Assembly: GCF_001673535.1 (NCBI RefSeq)
Contig: NZ_LZLY01000032.1
Coordinates: 1-37,979, forward strand
Direction of reading: 5' to 3'
DNA: 37,979 bases
From: Mycobacterium sp. 1081908.1
Lineage (GTDB): Bacteria; Actinomycetota; Actinomycetes; Mycobacteriales; Mycobacteriaceae
The translations under genes and the position numbers were made by a program. Position 1 is the first letter of the stretch. Every line of letters starts with the position of its first letter. Below the pieces are notes generated by a model. It did not search any database and was not told the origin of the DNA. It was given only the letters and a program-made list of their open reading frames with translations. Shown in pieces: positions 1-6,965 of this stretch.

Positions 1-572
1 TGCACGCGCTGGCCGAAGGACACGGCATCGCGCAGCTGGACGCGCCGGTCTCCGGCGGGGTGAAGGGCGCGGTCGCGGGCACGCTGGCGTTCATGGTGGG
101 CGGCGACGAGTCCGCGGTGCAGCGCGCCCGGCCCGTCCTGGAACCCATGGCGGGCAAGGTCATTCACTGCGGCGCGGCCGGTGCGGGCCAGGCCGCCAAG
201 GTGTGCAACAACATGGTGCTCGCGGTGCAGCAGATCGCGGTCGGCGAGGCGTTCGTGCTGGCCGAGAAGCTGGGGCTGTCCGCCCAATCGCTGTTCGACG
301 TCATCACCGGCGCGACGGGCAATTGCTGGGCGGTGCACACCAATTGCCCGGTGCCGGGCCCGGTTCCGACCTCGCCGGCCAACAACGACTTCAAGCCCGG
401 CTTCGCGACCGCGCTGATGAACAAGGACCTGGGCCTGGCGATGGACGCGGTGACCTCCACCGGTTCGGCGGCGCCGCTGGGCACGCACGCCGCCGAGATC
501 TACGCCAAGTTCGCCGCCGACCACGCGGACAAGGACTTCAGCGCCGTCATCGAGATGCTGCGCAGCAGCTGA
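1..572 (+). CDS. mmsB: 3-hydroxyisobutyrate dehydrogenase, 3' part (truncated by window edge)
   Basis: NAD-dependent oxidation of 3-hydroxyisobutyrate to methylmalonate semialdehyde in valine catabolism, in the cytosol. The frame is open from base 3 and about 189 residues are visible of a usual 290 or so, so the N-terminal Rossmann domain is outside the window. Visible is the substrate-binding block DAPVSGGVKGAVAGTLAFMVGG, which the family uses to grip the carboxylate, and GAGQAAKVCNNMVL, which carries the catalytic lysine and the conserved asparagine. The C-terminal helical domain is complete and ends with the usual DFSAVIEML run. It is convergent with the gene at 588, with only 15 bases between. 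In M. tuberculosis, as I recall, mmsB is Rv0751c and lies further from Rv0738, so the intervening genes seem to be absent here. Confidence 0.93.
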   Translation, partial: HALAEGHGIAQLDAPVSGGVKGAVAGTLAFMVGGDESAVQRARPVLEPMAGKVIHCGAAGAGQAAKVCNNMVLAVQQIAVGEAFVLAEKLGLSAQSLFDVITGATGNCWAVHTNCPVPGPVPTSPANNDFKPGFATALMNKDLGLAMDAVTSTGSAAPLGTHAAEIYAKFAADHADKDFSAVIEMLRSS

Positions 573-587
573 GCCGGAAGCCCCGCG

Positions 588-1136
588 TCACTGCACCTTT
601 CGCCCGAGGAACGCGGCCAGCTGATCGGCCGGCGCCCACCCGCCCGGGCACGGCTGCTCCTCGGCGAAGGGCTTGTCCGGCCCGCGGAACTGCGGGCCCA
701 CGAACGCGCGCACGGCGGCCAGTTGCTCGGCCGACAGCTCGGGGTCGAGATCGGTGGACTGGCTTGTGGCGGCGGCGAGATCCCAGGCATGGGTCAGCAC
801 GTCGCTGGTGCGCAGCCCGATGAAGAACCGCCCGGGCAGCTCCCCGAACGGCAGCTTGAACATGGTGGACATCCCGTCCGGACCGGCGAAGACCTCCTGC
901 GCGGCGGCGGCAGTCGCCCGGTGCGCCGCCATGACGTCGTCGGGACGGTCGGCCGGCCGCTCACCGCGGCCCGACCAGACCACGACGTGCTCGTTGCCGC
1001 CGATGACGTGCTCGATCAGGTCACCAATCGTCCACTCGGAGCACGGAGTTGGGCCGCCGTACTGCTCGGGGCCGACGTTGGCGAGGACACCGGCGAACGC
1101 TTCCTGAGCGCGTTGATGAGCAACAAGTGGGTCCAC
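588..1136 (-). CDS. TIGR03086/DinB-like metal-binding protein (Rv0738-like)
   Basis: A 182-residue protein of the DinB/mycothiol-dependent isomerase fold. The N-terminal TPCSEWTIGDLIEHVIGGNEH block and the later DVLTHAWDLA block are the family's metal-ligand motifs, with His from each helix. Function is not established; family members are thiol-dependent or metal-dependent enzymes of small substrates. Length and sequence fit what I remember of M. tuberculosis Rv0738. Start is GTG at 1136, with a purine-rich AAAGGCAGGA stretch just upstream. It lies 24 bases downstream of the MarR gene on the same strand, so it is probably the last gene of the operon that begins at 6095. Confidence 0.85.
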   Translation of the reverse strand: MDPLVAHQRAQEAFAGVLANVGPEQYGGPTPCSEWTIGDLIEHVIGGNEHVVVWSGRGERPADRPDDVMAAHRATAAAAQEVFAGPDGMSTMFKLPFGELPGRFFIGLRTSDVLTHAWDLAAATSQSTDLDPELSAEQLAAVRAFVGPQFRGPDKPFAEEQPCPGGWAPADQLAAFLGRKVQ

Positions 1137-1160
1137 GGTCCTGCCTTTCTCTTCGGATCT

Positions 1161-1664
1161 TCAGAAGTCGCCCGCATTGCGGCGCAACGTTTCGATGGAT
1201 GACACCAGCGCCGCCGACTCGGCGGCGCCCATCCCGATGTCGGCGAACACCTGCTCGTTGAGCGTGACGGTGGCGTCCTCGACGGTGGAGCGGCCGAGGT
1301 CGGTGATGGCCACCAGCGTGGTGCGCCCGTCGGTCGGGTGCGGCACGCGGCGCACCAGCCCGTCGGCCTCCAGCCGGCGGATGGCGTGGGTCACGCTGGT
1401 GACGTGCACCTGCAGGCGATCGGACGCCTTGGTGATCGGCAGCGCACCGGTCCGGCTGAACGCCAGCAGCCGCAGCAACTCGTACCGGGAGAAACTCAGG
1501 TCGTAGGGGCGCAGCGCGGTCTCGACGCGGGCGAGCAGGATCTGGTGCGCACGCATCACCGAGGTGACGGCGACCATGCCCTCCGACACGTCGCCCCATC
1601 CGGCGCGCTCCCAGTTGGCCCGTGCCGCGGCGATCGGGTCGCGTTTCGAGCTCGATGCGGCCAC
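1161..1664 (-). CDS. MarR-family transcriptional regulator (Rv0737-like)
   Basis: A 167-residue winged-helix DNA-binding protein. The HTH region reads LPITKASDRLQVHVTSVTHA, followed by the wing with the family signature DGRTTLVAITDLGR at about residues 112-125. The flanking helices would form the dimer interface. The start is GTG at 1664, with AAGAAAGG as Shine-Dalgarno lying inside the last codons of the aminotransferase gene, only 8 bases away, so the two are probably translated from one message. MarR proteins usually repress their own operon and respond to a phenolic or hydrophobic ligand. The position next to the four biosynthetic genes makes it their likely local regulator, but this is inference, because the same regulator exists in M. 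tuberculosis without those genes. Confidence 0.92.
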   Translation of the reverse strand: MAASSSKRDPIAAARANWERAGWGDVSEGMVAVTSVMRAHQILLARVETALRPYDLSFSRYELLRLLAFSRTGALPITKASDRLQVHVTSVTHAIRRLEADGLVRRVPHPTDGRTTLVAITDLGRSTVEDATVTLNEQVFADIGMGAAESAALVSSIETLRRNAGDF

Positions 1665-1672
1665 GCCCTTTC

Positions 1673-2734
1673 TTACCGCATCTGGGACCGAATCGGGACC
1701 TTTCCTATCGCCGACAGCACCGCCAGGGTCGACGCGCGGTTTCCCACGGTGATCCGGGTGCCGCCGTCCGGGTAGTGGCGCACGTGCAGCCCGCTTTCCG
1801 CGAACACCTCATGCCATGACGGGCCCCGCCCACCCCTCGAAGGCAGGTACATGAAGTTCGCGTGGGCGTCGGTGGTGTAGATGCCCAGCGCGCTCAGCCG
1901 CATCCGCAGATAGCGGCGTTCGGCGTTGATCGACTGGATCCGTTGCAGCAGTTGGTCTTCGGCGTCGTACGACGCCGCCACCGCAAGGAGACTGGTGAGC
2001 GCGATGCCGAACGGCAGCTGCTGGGACCACAGGGTGGTCGCCAGCTCCGGGGACGCCAGCCCATAGCCGATGCGCAGCCCGGCCAGCCCGTAGGCCTTTG
2101 AGAACGTCCGCACCACCAGGACGTTCGGGAAGCAGGCGAGCAGGGCCGGGACGTCGATGCGGTGCTCGGGCGCGGCGAACTCGACGTAGGCCTCGTCGAG
2201 CAGCACGACGGTGTCGCGCGGCACCCGGCGCAGGAACCGCACCACCTCGTCCGCGCTCTCCAGCGTGCCGGTCGGGTTGTGCGGGCGGCACACCACCACC
2301 ACCCGGGCGTCGGCGGCGGCGTCGGCCAGCCCGTCGAGGTCGTGGTGGCCGTCCGCGTCGAGGGGAACGAGCAGCGGGTCCAGGCGAGCCATCCGGGCGA
2401 TGATCGGATAGCCGTCGAACGTCGGCGACGCCATCGCCACGGTGTCGCCCGGGGCGGTCAGCGCGTGCAGGGCCTGCAGCGCCACGCCCGTCGCGCCGGC
2501 ACCCAGCACCACCTGCTCGGCGGGCAGGCCGGTGTGGCCGGCGATCAGGCCGCGCAGCCGTTCGGGCAGGAACTCCGGATAGCGGTTGACCGCGTAGATG
2601 GACCGGATCAACGCCGAGCGCACCGCCGGCAACGGCGGGAACGGATTCTCGTTGAGCGACAACGCAAGCGGGTCGATCGCGGTGGGAAACGCCTCGTCGA
2701 TGTCATCGGCGAAAAGGCTGCGGACGGGTTGCAT
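1673..2734 (-). CDS. HisC-family PLP-dependent aminotransferase
   Basis: A 353-residue class I/II aminotransferase of fold type I. All key elements are present: the N-terminal LSLNENPFPP substrate arm, PHNPTG with Asn153, the cofactor-binding DEAY with Asp180 and Tyr183, the Schiff-base lysine Lys213 in TFSKAYGLAGLRIGY, and the C-terminal substrate arginine in RITVGN. The frame is open far upstream, but the real start is the ATG at 2734. It shares one base with the TGA stop of the ketosynthase-like gene (TGATG), which signals translational coupling. HisC proper works on histidinol phosphate, and the genome would have a his operon elsewhere. In this setting it more probably aminates a ketone or aldehyde made by the neighbouring TPP and ketosynthase-like enzymes. 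The substrate is unknown. Confidence 0.9.
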   Translation of the reverse strand: MQPVRSLFADDIDEAFPTAIDPLALSLNENPFPPLPAVRSALIRSIYAVNRYPEFLPERLRGLIAGHTGLPAEQVVLGAGATGVALQALHALTAPGDTVAMASPTFDGYPIIARMARLDPLLVPLDADGHHDLDGLADAAADARVVVVCRPHNPTGTLESADEVVRFLRRVPRDTVVLLDEAYVEFAAPEHRIDVPALLACFPNVLVVRTFSKAYGLAGLRIGYGLASPELATTLWSQQLPFGIALTSLLAVAASYDAEDQLLQRIQSINAERRYLRMRLSALGIYTTDAHANFMYLPSRGGRGPSWHEVFAESGLHVRHYPDGGTRITVGNRASTLAVLSAIGKVPIRSQMR

Positions 2735-3756
2735 CAGCCCCGCCCGCCCCAGCGCACCGCCGCCGCGCCGGCAAAGTCGCCGGCGTGGGCGAAGGCCGCC
2801 ATCATCACCACGTCGCCCGCCTCGAGCTGGCCATCGGTTATCGCGTGGTCGAGGTTGACCGGGATCCCGGCGCCGAACAGGTTGCCGCACTTCTCGAAGG
2901 TGTCGCGATGGCGTTCGGGCGGCAGCTCGAGGGCCTCGCGCCAGTTGCGCAGAAACGCGCGGTTGGGCTGGTTGGTCACCAGCAGGTCGATGTCCTTGGC
3001 GGCCAGGCCGATTCGGTCGCAAACCGCCAGCGCCACCTCGGGCACCTGCCGATTGCCGCGAGCCAGCACCTTGGTGATCTTGCTTTCGGTGAAGCCGATC
3101 GAGCCCTCGCCGGGCCCCGCCTGCCACCACTTGCGGGGCGGGTCGAACGACAGCGTCATCTCGCCGGCGTATTCGCCGTAGGTGCGGCACTCGACGTCGA
3201 GGATCGGGGATTGATCGCCCACGCTGACCAGGGCCGCGGCCGCCCCGTCGCCGGGCACCGCCGACTGCGCCTTGCGGCGGATCGTCGGCTGATCGAAGAA
3301 CTGCCCGGCGGCGTTTTGCGCGATCGCGATCAGCGCGGTGTGCCCCTCGCCCGACGACAGCAGCTTGCGGGCCACGTTGAGCGCCAACACGAATGCGGCG
3401 CATCCGCCGTTGTTCAGGTCGAGCACCCACGAGGGTCGCATGCCCAGCCGATGCGCGATGCCGCCGCCCTGGCCGTAGAACGCCATGTCCGGCACCTGCG
3501 TGTGGGTGATCAGCACGTCGGCGCCCTCGATGGCGTCGGCGCCGTGCCGCTCGATCAGGCCCTGCACCGCCTGCTCGATCATGTCGATCGAGCTTTCCTC
3601 CGGCGCGACGTGATGGCGAAACCGCGGGGCGCGAAACATGAGATTTTCACGCAGGTCGTCGGATTCGGCGAATTGTGCGTAGTATTCGGCGCCGATCGGC
3701 TCGCCGGGCAGATAGGTTGAGACGTCGATCAGGCTCACGTTCGGCTTGCTCATCAT
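2734..3756 (-). CDS. Ketosynthase III-like enzyme with Asn replacing the catalytic His
   Basis: A 340-residue thiolase-fold protein of the FabH/KAS III type. The nucleophile is Cys119 in NNGGCAAF, and the active-site Asn is Asn292 in CGNLFGAGIP. The place of the catalytic His, normally in PHQAN, reads TNQPN with Asn262. Spacing from 262 to 292 is 30, identical to E. coli FabH His244-Asn274, so the alignment is firm. Without the His, decarboxylative condensation should be weakened; acyl transfer to another nucleophile is an alternative. Several starts are possible (TTG 3759, ATG 3756, ATG 3753). I chose the first ATG, with GATGAG just upstream at the end of the SRPBCC gene. No acyl carrier protein gene is nearby, so a CoA thioester substrate is likely. 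The product is unknown. Confidence 0.88.
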   Translation of the reverse strand: MMSKPNVSLIDVSTYLPGEPIGAEYYAQFAESDDLRENLMFRAPRFRHHVAPEESSIDMIEQAVQGLIERHGADAIEGADVLITHTQVPDMAFYGQGGGIAHRLGMRPSWVLDLNNGGCAAFVLALNVARKLLSSGEGHTALIAIAQNAAGQFFDQPTIRRKAQSAVPGDGAAAALVSVGDQSPILDVECRTYGEYAGEMTLSFDPPRKWWQAGPGEGSIGFTESKITKVLARGNRQVPEVALAVCDRIGLAAKDIDLLVTNQPNRAFLRNWREALELPPERHRDTFEKCGNLFGAGIPVNLDHAITDGQLEAGDVVMMAAFAHAGDFAGAAAVRWGGRG

Positions 3757-3760
3757 CAAC

Positions 3761-4408
3761 TCATCTCATCCATTTGGGGGTCACCGGCAGCCCGTTGCGA
3801 TGGCGGTACTCGGCGATGGCCTTGAGGTTCTTCAGCTCCAGCAGGTGGCCGGCGCCGAACATGTCCCAGAAGTCGCCGACCCACACCGGGCGCTTCGGCG
3901 GCGCCGTCTCCGGGTACGGGTTCTCGTCGTAGAACGGGTGGTGGCAATTCGTCCACAGCACAACGGAACCCGGCTTGTCGAGGACCGCCTGCGCGTCGAC
4001 GACCCGCATCAGGTAGATCATCCACAGGTGCTTGCCCTGGTCCCACGCGCAGTGGTAGTCGACCGTGCGGGCCTGCTCGTTGGCGACGGTCCGCGTGTAG
4101 ATCTCGGTCTCCGAGCCCAGCCGGTCGTGGGCCAGCCACAGGCCGGGCTCGTCGGTGGGGGTGAAACCGCGCAGGCTGTAGGTCCACTCCTCGAGGCTGC
4201 GGGTGTCGGCCATGTACTCGTACAACTCGTCGGGCGGACAGTCGACGTAATCGTTGACGGTGCAATAGTCCCCGAAGACCTGGTCGTGCGGGTAGACCGA
4301 CCGCATCATGTCCATGATGATCGGGGTGGCCTTCTCCCGCGGGCTGGTCTCGATGCGGGTCACGCCGTCGAGGGGCGTGGGGATGTCCTCAAGCGCTGGC
4401 AGCGACAT
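3761..4408 (-). CDS. SRPBCC/polyketide cyclase-like protein
   Basis: A 215-residue protein that looks like a START/SRPBCC hydrophobic-pocket fold. The block CPPDELYEYMADTRSLEEW resembles the first strand-helix-helix of polyketide cyclase/dehydrase families, and a central aromatic-rich stretch (VDYHCAWDQGKHLWMIYL) would line the pocket. No catalytic residues can be assigned with certainty. The gene has the best ribosome-binding site of the operon, AAAGGAGA at 4418-4425, nine bases before ATG 4408. It overlaps the end of the TPP gene by 20 bases and ends 4 bases before the ketosynthase-like gene. Its role may be to bind, cyclise or dehydrate the intermediate passed between those two enzymes. 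This is inferred from context; the fold call itself is moderately secure. Confidence 0.72.
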   Translation of the reverse strand: MSLPALEDIPTPLDGVTRIETSPREKATPIIMDMMRSVYPHDQVFGDYCTVNDYVDCPPDELYEYMADTRSLEEWTYSLRGFTPTDEPGLWLAHDRLGSETEIYTRTVANEQARTVDYHCAWDQGKHLWMIYLMRVVDAQAVLDKPGSVVLWTNCHHPFYDENPYPETAPPKRPVWVGDFWDMFGAGHLLELKNLKAIAEYRHRNGLPVTPKWMR

Positions 4409-6095
4409 CGATCCGGTTCTCCTTTGCGATTTGTGCGAGAAATGGTGCGAATGGCGGCATCTCGTCGGCCGCGCATTCGACGCTGACGACGGCGGGCCCG
4501 TCGGTGGCGAGCACCGCGCGCATCCAGGCCGCCAGGTGATCGAGGTCGTCGACGTCGACGGCCGTCAGGCCCGGGAACATCGCCGCCAGCCCGGCGCCCA
4601 GCCGGCTGGACCGGAACCGGTTGTAGCTGTAGAGGTCGTCGTAGAAGAGCTGCTCGCGGGTCACGCACATGGCGTGGGCGTTGTTGTTGAAGACCACGAA
4701 CGTCACCGGCAGCCGGTAGTGCACCGCGGTGTGCACCTCCATGCCGTGCATGAAGAACGCCCCGTCCCCGGCGATCACCACGGTGCGACCGGGCGGGCGC
4801 CCGCTGTTCGCGCGGCCGAAGGCCATCCCGATGCCGGCGCCGAAGCTGTAGCCCATGCCCCCCATGCCCAGCGCGACCGCGAACCTGCCGTCGCGGCGGG
4901 CGGGCAGGTAGTGGATCGCCGCCGCGCCGGTGTTGCCGGCGTCCACGACGATGTCCGCGCCGTCGGGCAGGCAGCCGTCCAGCACGGCCATCGCATCGCG
5001 ATAGCGGACCCCGGGCCCATCGCACGGCGGCGGGACCAATTCGGTGCGCCGCACCGTGTCGGGCACCCGCACCTTGGCCGGCCGTCCCGGGCCGGACAGC
5101 GCCTGGGTCAGCATGCGCAGCGAGCCGCGCAGGTCGTCGGTGTGCACGTGCGTGCACGGAACGTACGGCGGCGCCGAGCCGATCGAGACCGTCCGCACTG
5201 CCGCCAGGGCGTCGTCGAGCCCGGTGCGCGCGGTGACCGACAGGCGCGTGCCGACCACCAGGCACACGGCGCTGTCGGCCACCGCTTCAACCACACCGGG
5301 GTGGCCCATGACACCGGTCACCCCGAGCGCGGACGACGACCCGAGACCGGGTGTGCCGGCCACGTCCTTGGCGTCGGGCACGGTCGCCACTCGCGCCCGT
5401 AACACCGCGCGCAGGGCCTCGAGCTCGGCGCGGGCGTTGTCGCGGGCGACCTGCTCGCCGACGATGATGGTGACCGGGCCGTTCGCGTCGCGCAGCGGTC
5501 CGACGATCGGGTGCGGGTTGCCGATGGGACGCAAATCGTCGGTGGGCCACCCGTTCTGCCCGCAGACCACGCTGCCCTGCTGAATGTCCTTGGGCAGCAA
5601 CAGCACCGCCGGTCCGCCGGTGCGCGCCGCGGCGATCGCCCGCGACAGGGCCGGCGCGGCGTCGGCGGGGCGCAGCACCCGCTCGCACGACACGGACACC
5701 GCGGAAAACAGCGCCTGCGCGTTCAGCGAGCCGTTCTCGCCGCTGGTGTCCTGAAAGCTGCCCCGGCCGTCCAACGTGGTGGGGGTTTGACCGACCAGGG
5801 CCAGCACCGGAACCCGGCTCGTCAGCGACTCACCAAGGGCCGCAACAAGATTCAGTGCCCCACCGCCCGACGTCGCCGCGACGACGCCCAGCCCGGCCCC
5901 GCTGCGGCTGTACCCGTCGGCCATGGCGGCGGCGGAGAATTCGTGCTTGGCCAGCACGGCGGTGATGTCGGTCCGGAAGTGCGCGGCGTCGTAGAGGTCC
6001 TCGATGTTGGCGCCGTCGACGCCGAAGATGTGGTCGACGCCGGCCGAGGCGAGCCGCTCGACGATGTGGTCGACCACTCGCTGCTTCCTGGGCAT
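4389..6095 (-). CDS. Thiamine-pyrophosphate-dependent enzyme of the acetolactate synthase/decarboxylase superfamily
   Basis: A 568-residue three-domain ThDP enzyme, likely decarboxylating a 2-keto acid and transferring the resulting acyl anion. The activating glutamate is Glu52 in KHEFSAAAMADGYSR. The diphosphate/Mg site is GDG at 443-445 and ends at NNN 470-472. The middle domain is present but has no obvious FAD signature. It differs from housekeeping IlvB (catalytic subunit of acetolactate synthase) by lacking a partner small subunit. ATG 6095 begins MPRKQRVVDHIVERL, a typical family N-terminus. No Shine-Dalgarno precedes it, and a candidate ECF promoter would start the transcript at or next to this ATG, so it may be leaderless. 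First gene of the six-gene minus-strand run; its last 20 bases overlap the SRPBCC gene. Substrate unknown; acyloin or aldehyde chemistry is plausible. Confidence 0.9.
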   Translation of the reverse strand: MPRKQRVVDHIVERLASAGVDHIFGVDGANIEDLYDAAHFRTDITAVLAKHEFSAAAMADGYSRSGAGLGVVAATSGGGALNLVAALGESLTSRVPVLALVGQTPTTLDGRGSFQDTSGENGSLNAQALFSAVSVSCERVLRPADAAPALSRAIAAARTGGPAVLLLPKDIQQGSVVCGQNGWPTDDLRPIGNPHPIVGPLRDANGPVTIIVGEQVARDNARAELEALRAVLRARVATVPDAKDVAGTPGLGSSSALGVTGVMGHPGVVEAVADSAVCLVVGTRLSVTARTGLDDALAAVRTVSIGSAPPYVPCTHVHTDDLRGSLRMLTQALSGPGRPAKVRVPDTVRRTELVPPPCDGPGVRYRDAMAVLDGCLPDGADIVVDAGNTGAAAIHYLPARRDGRFAVALGMGGMGYSFGAGIGMAFGRANSGRPPGRTVVIAGDGAFFMHGMEVHTAVHYRLPVTFVVFNNNAHAMCVTREQLFYDDLYSYNRFRSSRLGAGLAAMFPGLTAVDVDDLDHLAAWMRAVLATDGPAVVSVECAADEMPPFAPFLAQIAKENRIDVAASA

Positions 6096-6101
6096 GCATA
6101 T

Positions 6102-6129
6102 AACACGACGCGCGGTGAACTTGAGTTCA
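6102..6129 (-). promoter_or_regulatory. Candidate SigL-type ECF promoter for the TPP/KAS III operon
   Basis: On the minus strand TGAACT (6124-6129) is followed after exactly 16 bases by CGTGTT (6102-6107). The promoter found before sigL has the same -35 hexamer, the same 16-base spacer and the related -10 CGTTTC. TGAAC/CGT elements are typical of actinobacterial ECF sigma factors and resemble the sites reported for SigL. A start about seven bases after the -10 falls on the A of the ATG at 6095, matching a leaderless transcript. Confidence 0.55.
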
Positions 6130-6138
6130 CCGCGCGTC
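6107..6138 (-). terminator. Perfect 14-bp hairpin after rslA, overlapping the downstream promoter
   Basis: Arms 6107-6120 and 6125-6138 (GACGCGCGGTGAAC and its exact complement) enclose a 4-base loop. It lies 16 bases after the rslA stop and could end the sigL-rslA transcript, although there is no U-tract, as is common in mycobacteria. The -35 hexamer lies across the loop and one arm, so the element might instead be an operator that controls the TPP operon. Confidence 0.6.
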
Positions 6139-6154
6139 GGGGTTTACCGGGGTT

Positions 6155-6910
6155 TTACAGCGAACGCTGCAGCAGAACCTGCCCGCTGTCCGCGGAAACC
6201 ACTTGCACGGCAGCGATCTGGTCGACCGGCGTCGAGATGCTGCCCGCGGGCGTCGCGGTGTGGCCGGGCTCGGCCACCCACGTCGCCAGCCGGGTTTGGC
6301 TGCCGTCGCGGCCCACCACGACCATCGCCAGCGTGTCGTGGTGCGCGTTCAGCGGGGCCAGGCAGACACACTTCAGGTTGATCGACGTCCCCCAGTGCTG
6401 GCTGGACAGCTGCACCGTGGAGGCCAACAGGGTGGTGCCGATCTGCGCCATCGGCTGCGAGGACGCGGCCACCTGCTGCGCGGGCGCCGAATTCCCCTGC
6501 ACCCCGACCAGCACACCGATCCCCAGCACCGCGGCCGCGGCCGACGATGCCACCCACGTCGCCACCCGGGTGCGGCGCCGGCGCCAGCGCACCGTTGCCA
6601 GCAACGAGGGCAACAACTCCGGCGAAATCTCCGGCGCCGCCGTCACCGCGCGGCCGGACTCGTCCATCGCGGCCACCTGTTCGGAGTCGAGCTGGGAAAG
6701 CAGGGCCGGCACACCGCTCAGGTCGGCGACGGCCTCCCGGCATGCCGGGCAGCCGGCCATGTGCGCCTCGAACTCGCGGCGGTCGGAGGCCGACAGCGAC
6801 CCCAACACGTATGCGGCGTCCCACATCGCGTAGCGGTGGTCGTCTTCCGCGGTCAAACCAAACACCTCGTTGTCACCGGGCGGGCCGATGCCTCGTAGCG
6901 GCGTCCTCAT
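6155..6910 (-). CDS. rslA: Anti-sigma-L factor RslA
   Basis: A 251-residue membrane anti-sigma factor that holds SigL. The cytosolic zinc-associated anti-sigma domain has HxxxCxxC as His50, Cys54, Cys57 in EAHMAGCPAC. One transmembrane helix follows a basic RRRRTR stretch at about residues 105-130, and the C-terminal part is extracytoplasmic, with a CVC pair near residue 176. In M. tuberculosis, RslA releases SigL when its zinc site is oxidised or loses metal. Among start candidates I chose ATG 6910, because AGGAG lies 9 bases upstream and the protein then starts MRTPLRG, like Rv0736. The ATG at 6919 abuts the AGGAG and is less likely. The gene starts 55 bases downstream of sigL and is in the same transcript. 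Confidence 0.93.
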   Translation of the reverse strand: MRTPLRGIGPPGDNEVFGLTAEDDHRYAMWDAAYVLGSLSASDRREFEAHMAGCPACREAVADLSGVPALLSQLDSEQVAAMDESGRAVTAAPEISPELLPSLLATVRWRRRRTRVATWVASSAAAAVLGIGVLVGVQGNSAPAQQVAASSQPMAQIGTTLLASTVQLSSQHWGTSINLKCVCLAPLNAHHDTLAMVVVGRDGSQTRLATWVAEPGHTATPAGSISTPVDQIAAVQVVSADSGQVLLQRSL

Positions 6911-6965
6911 CTCGTCCATCTCCTGTCACCCATCAAGTATTCGGAGCCGATGACCGTCTGGATGG

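Noticed and set aside
1673..2734. The aminotransferase as the histidine-pathway HisC
   Set aside because: It is not with other his genes and is coupled to a ketosynthase-like gene. Fold and cofactor residues alone do not show histidinol-phosphate specificity.
2735..3430. Long open extension of the aminotransferase frame upstream of 2734
   Set aside because: The extension is Arg/Gly/Pro-rich, has no family match and lies fully over the ketosynthase-like gene in another frame. The ATG at 2734 with TGATG coupling explains the start.
4389..6095. The TPP gene as housekeeping acetolactate synthase IlvB
   Set aside because: No ilvN or ilvC is adjacent, and the neighbours are a ketosynthase-like enzyme and a cyclase-like protein. 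A specialised carboligase or decarboxylase is more likely.
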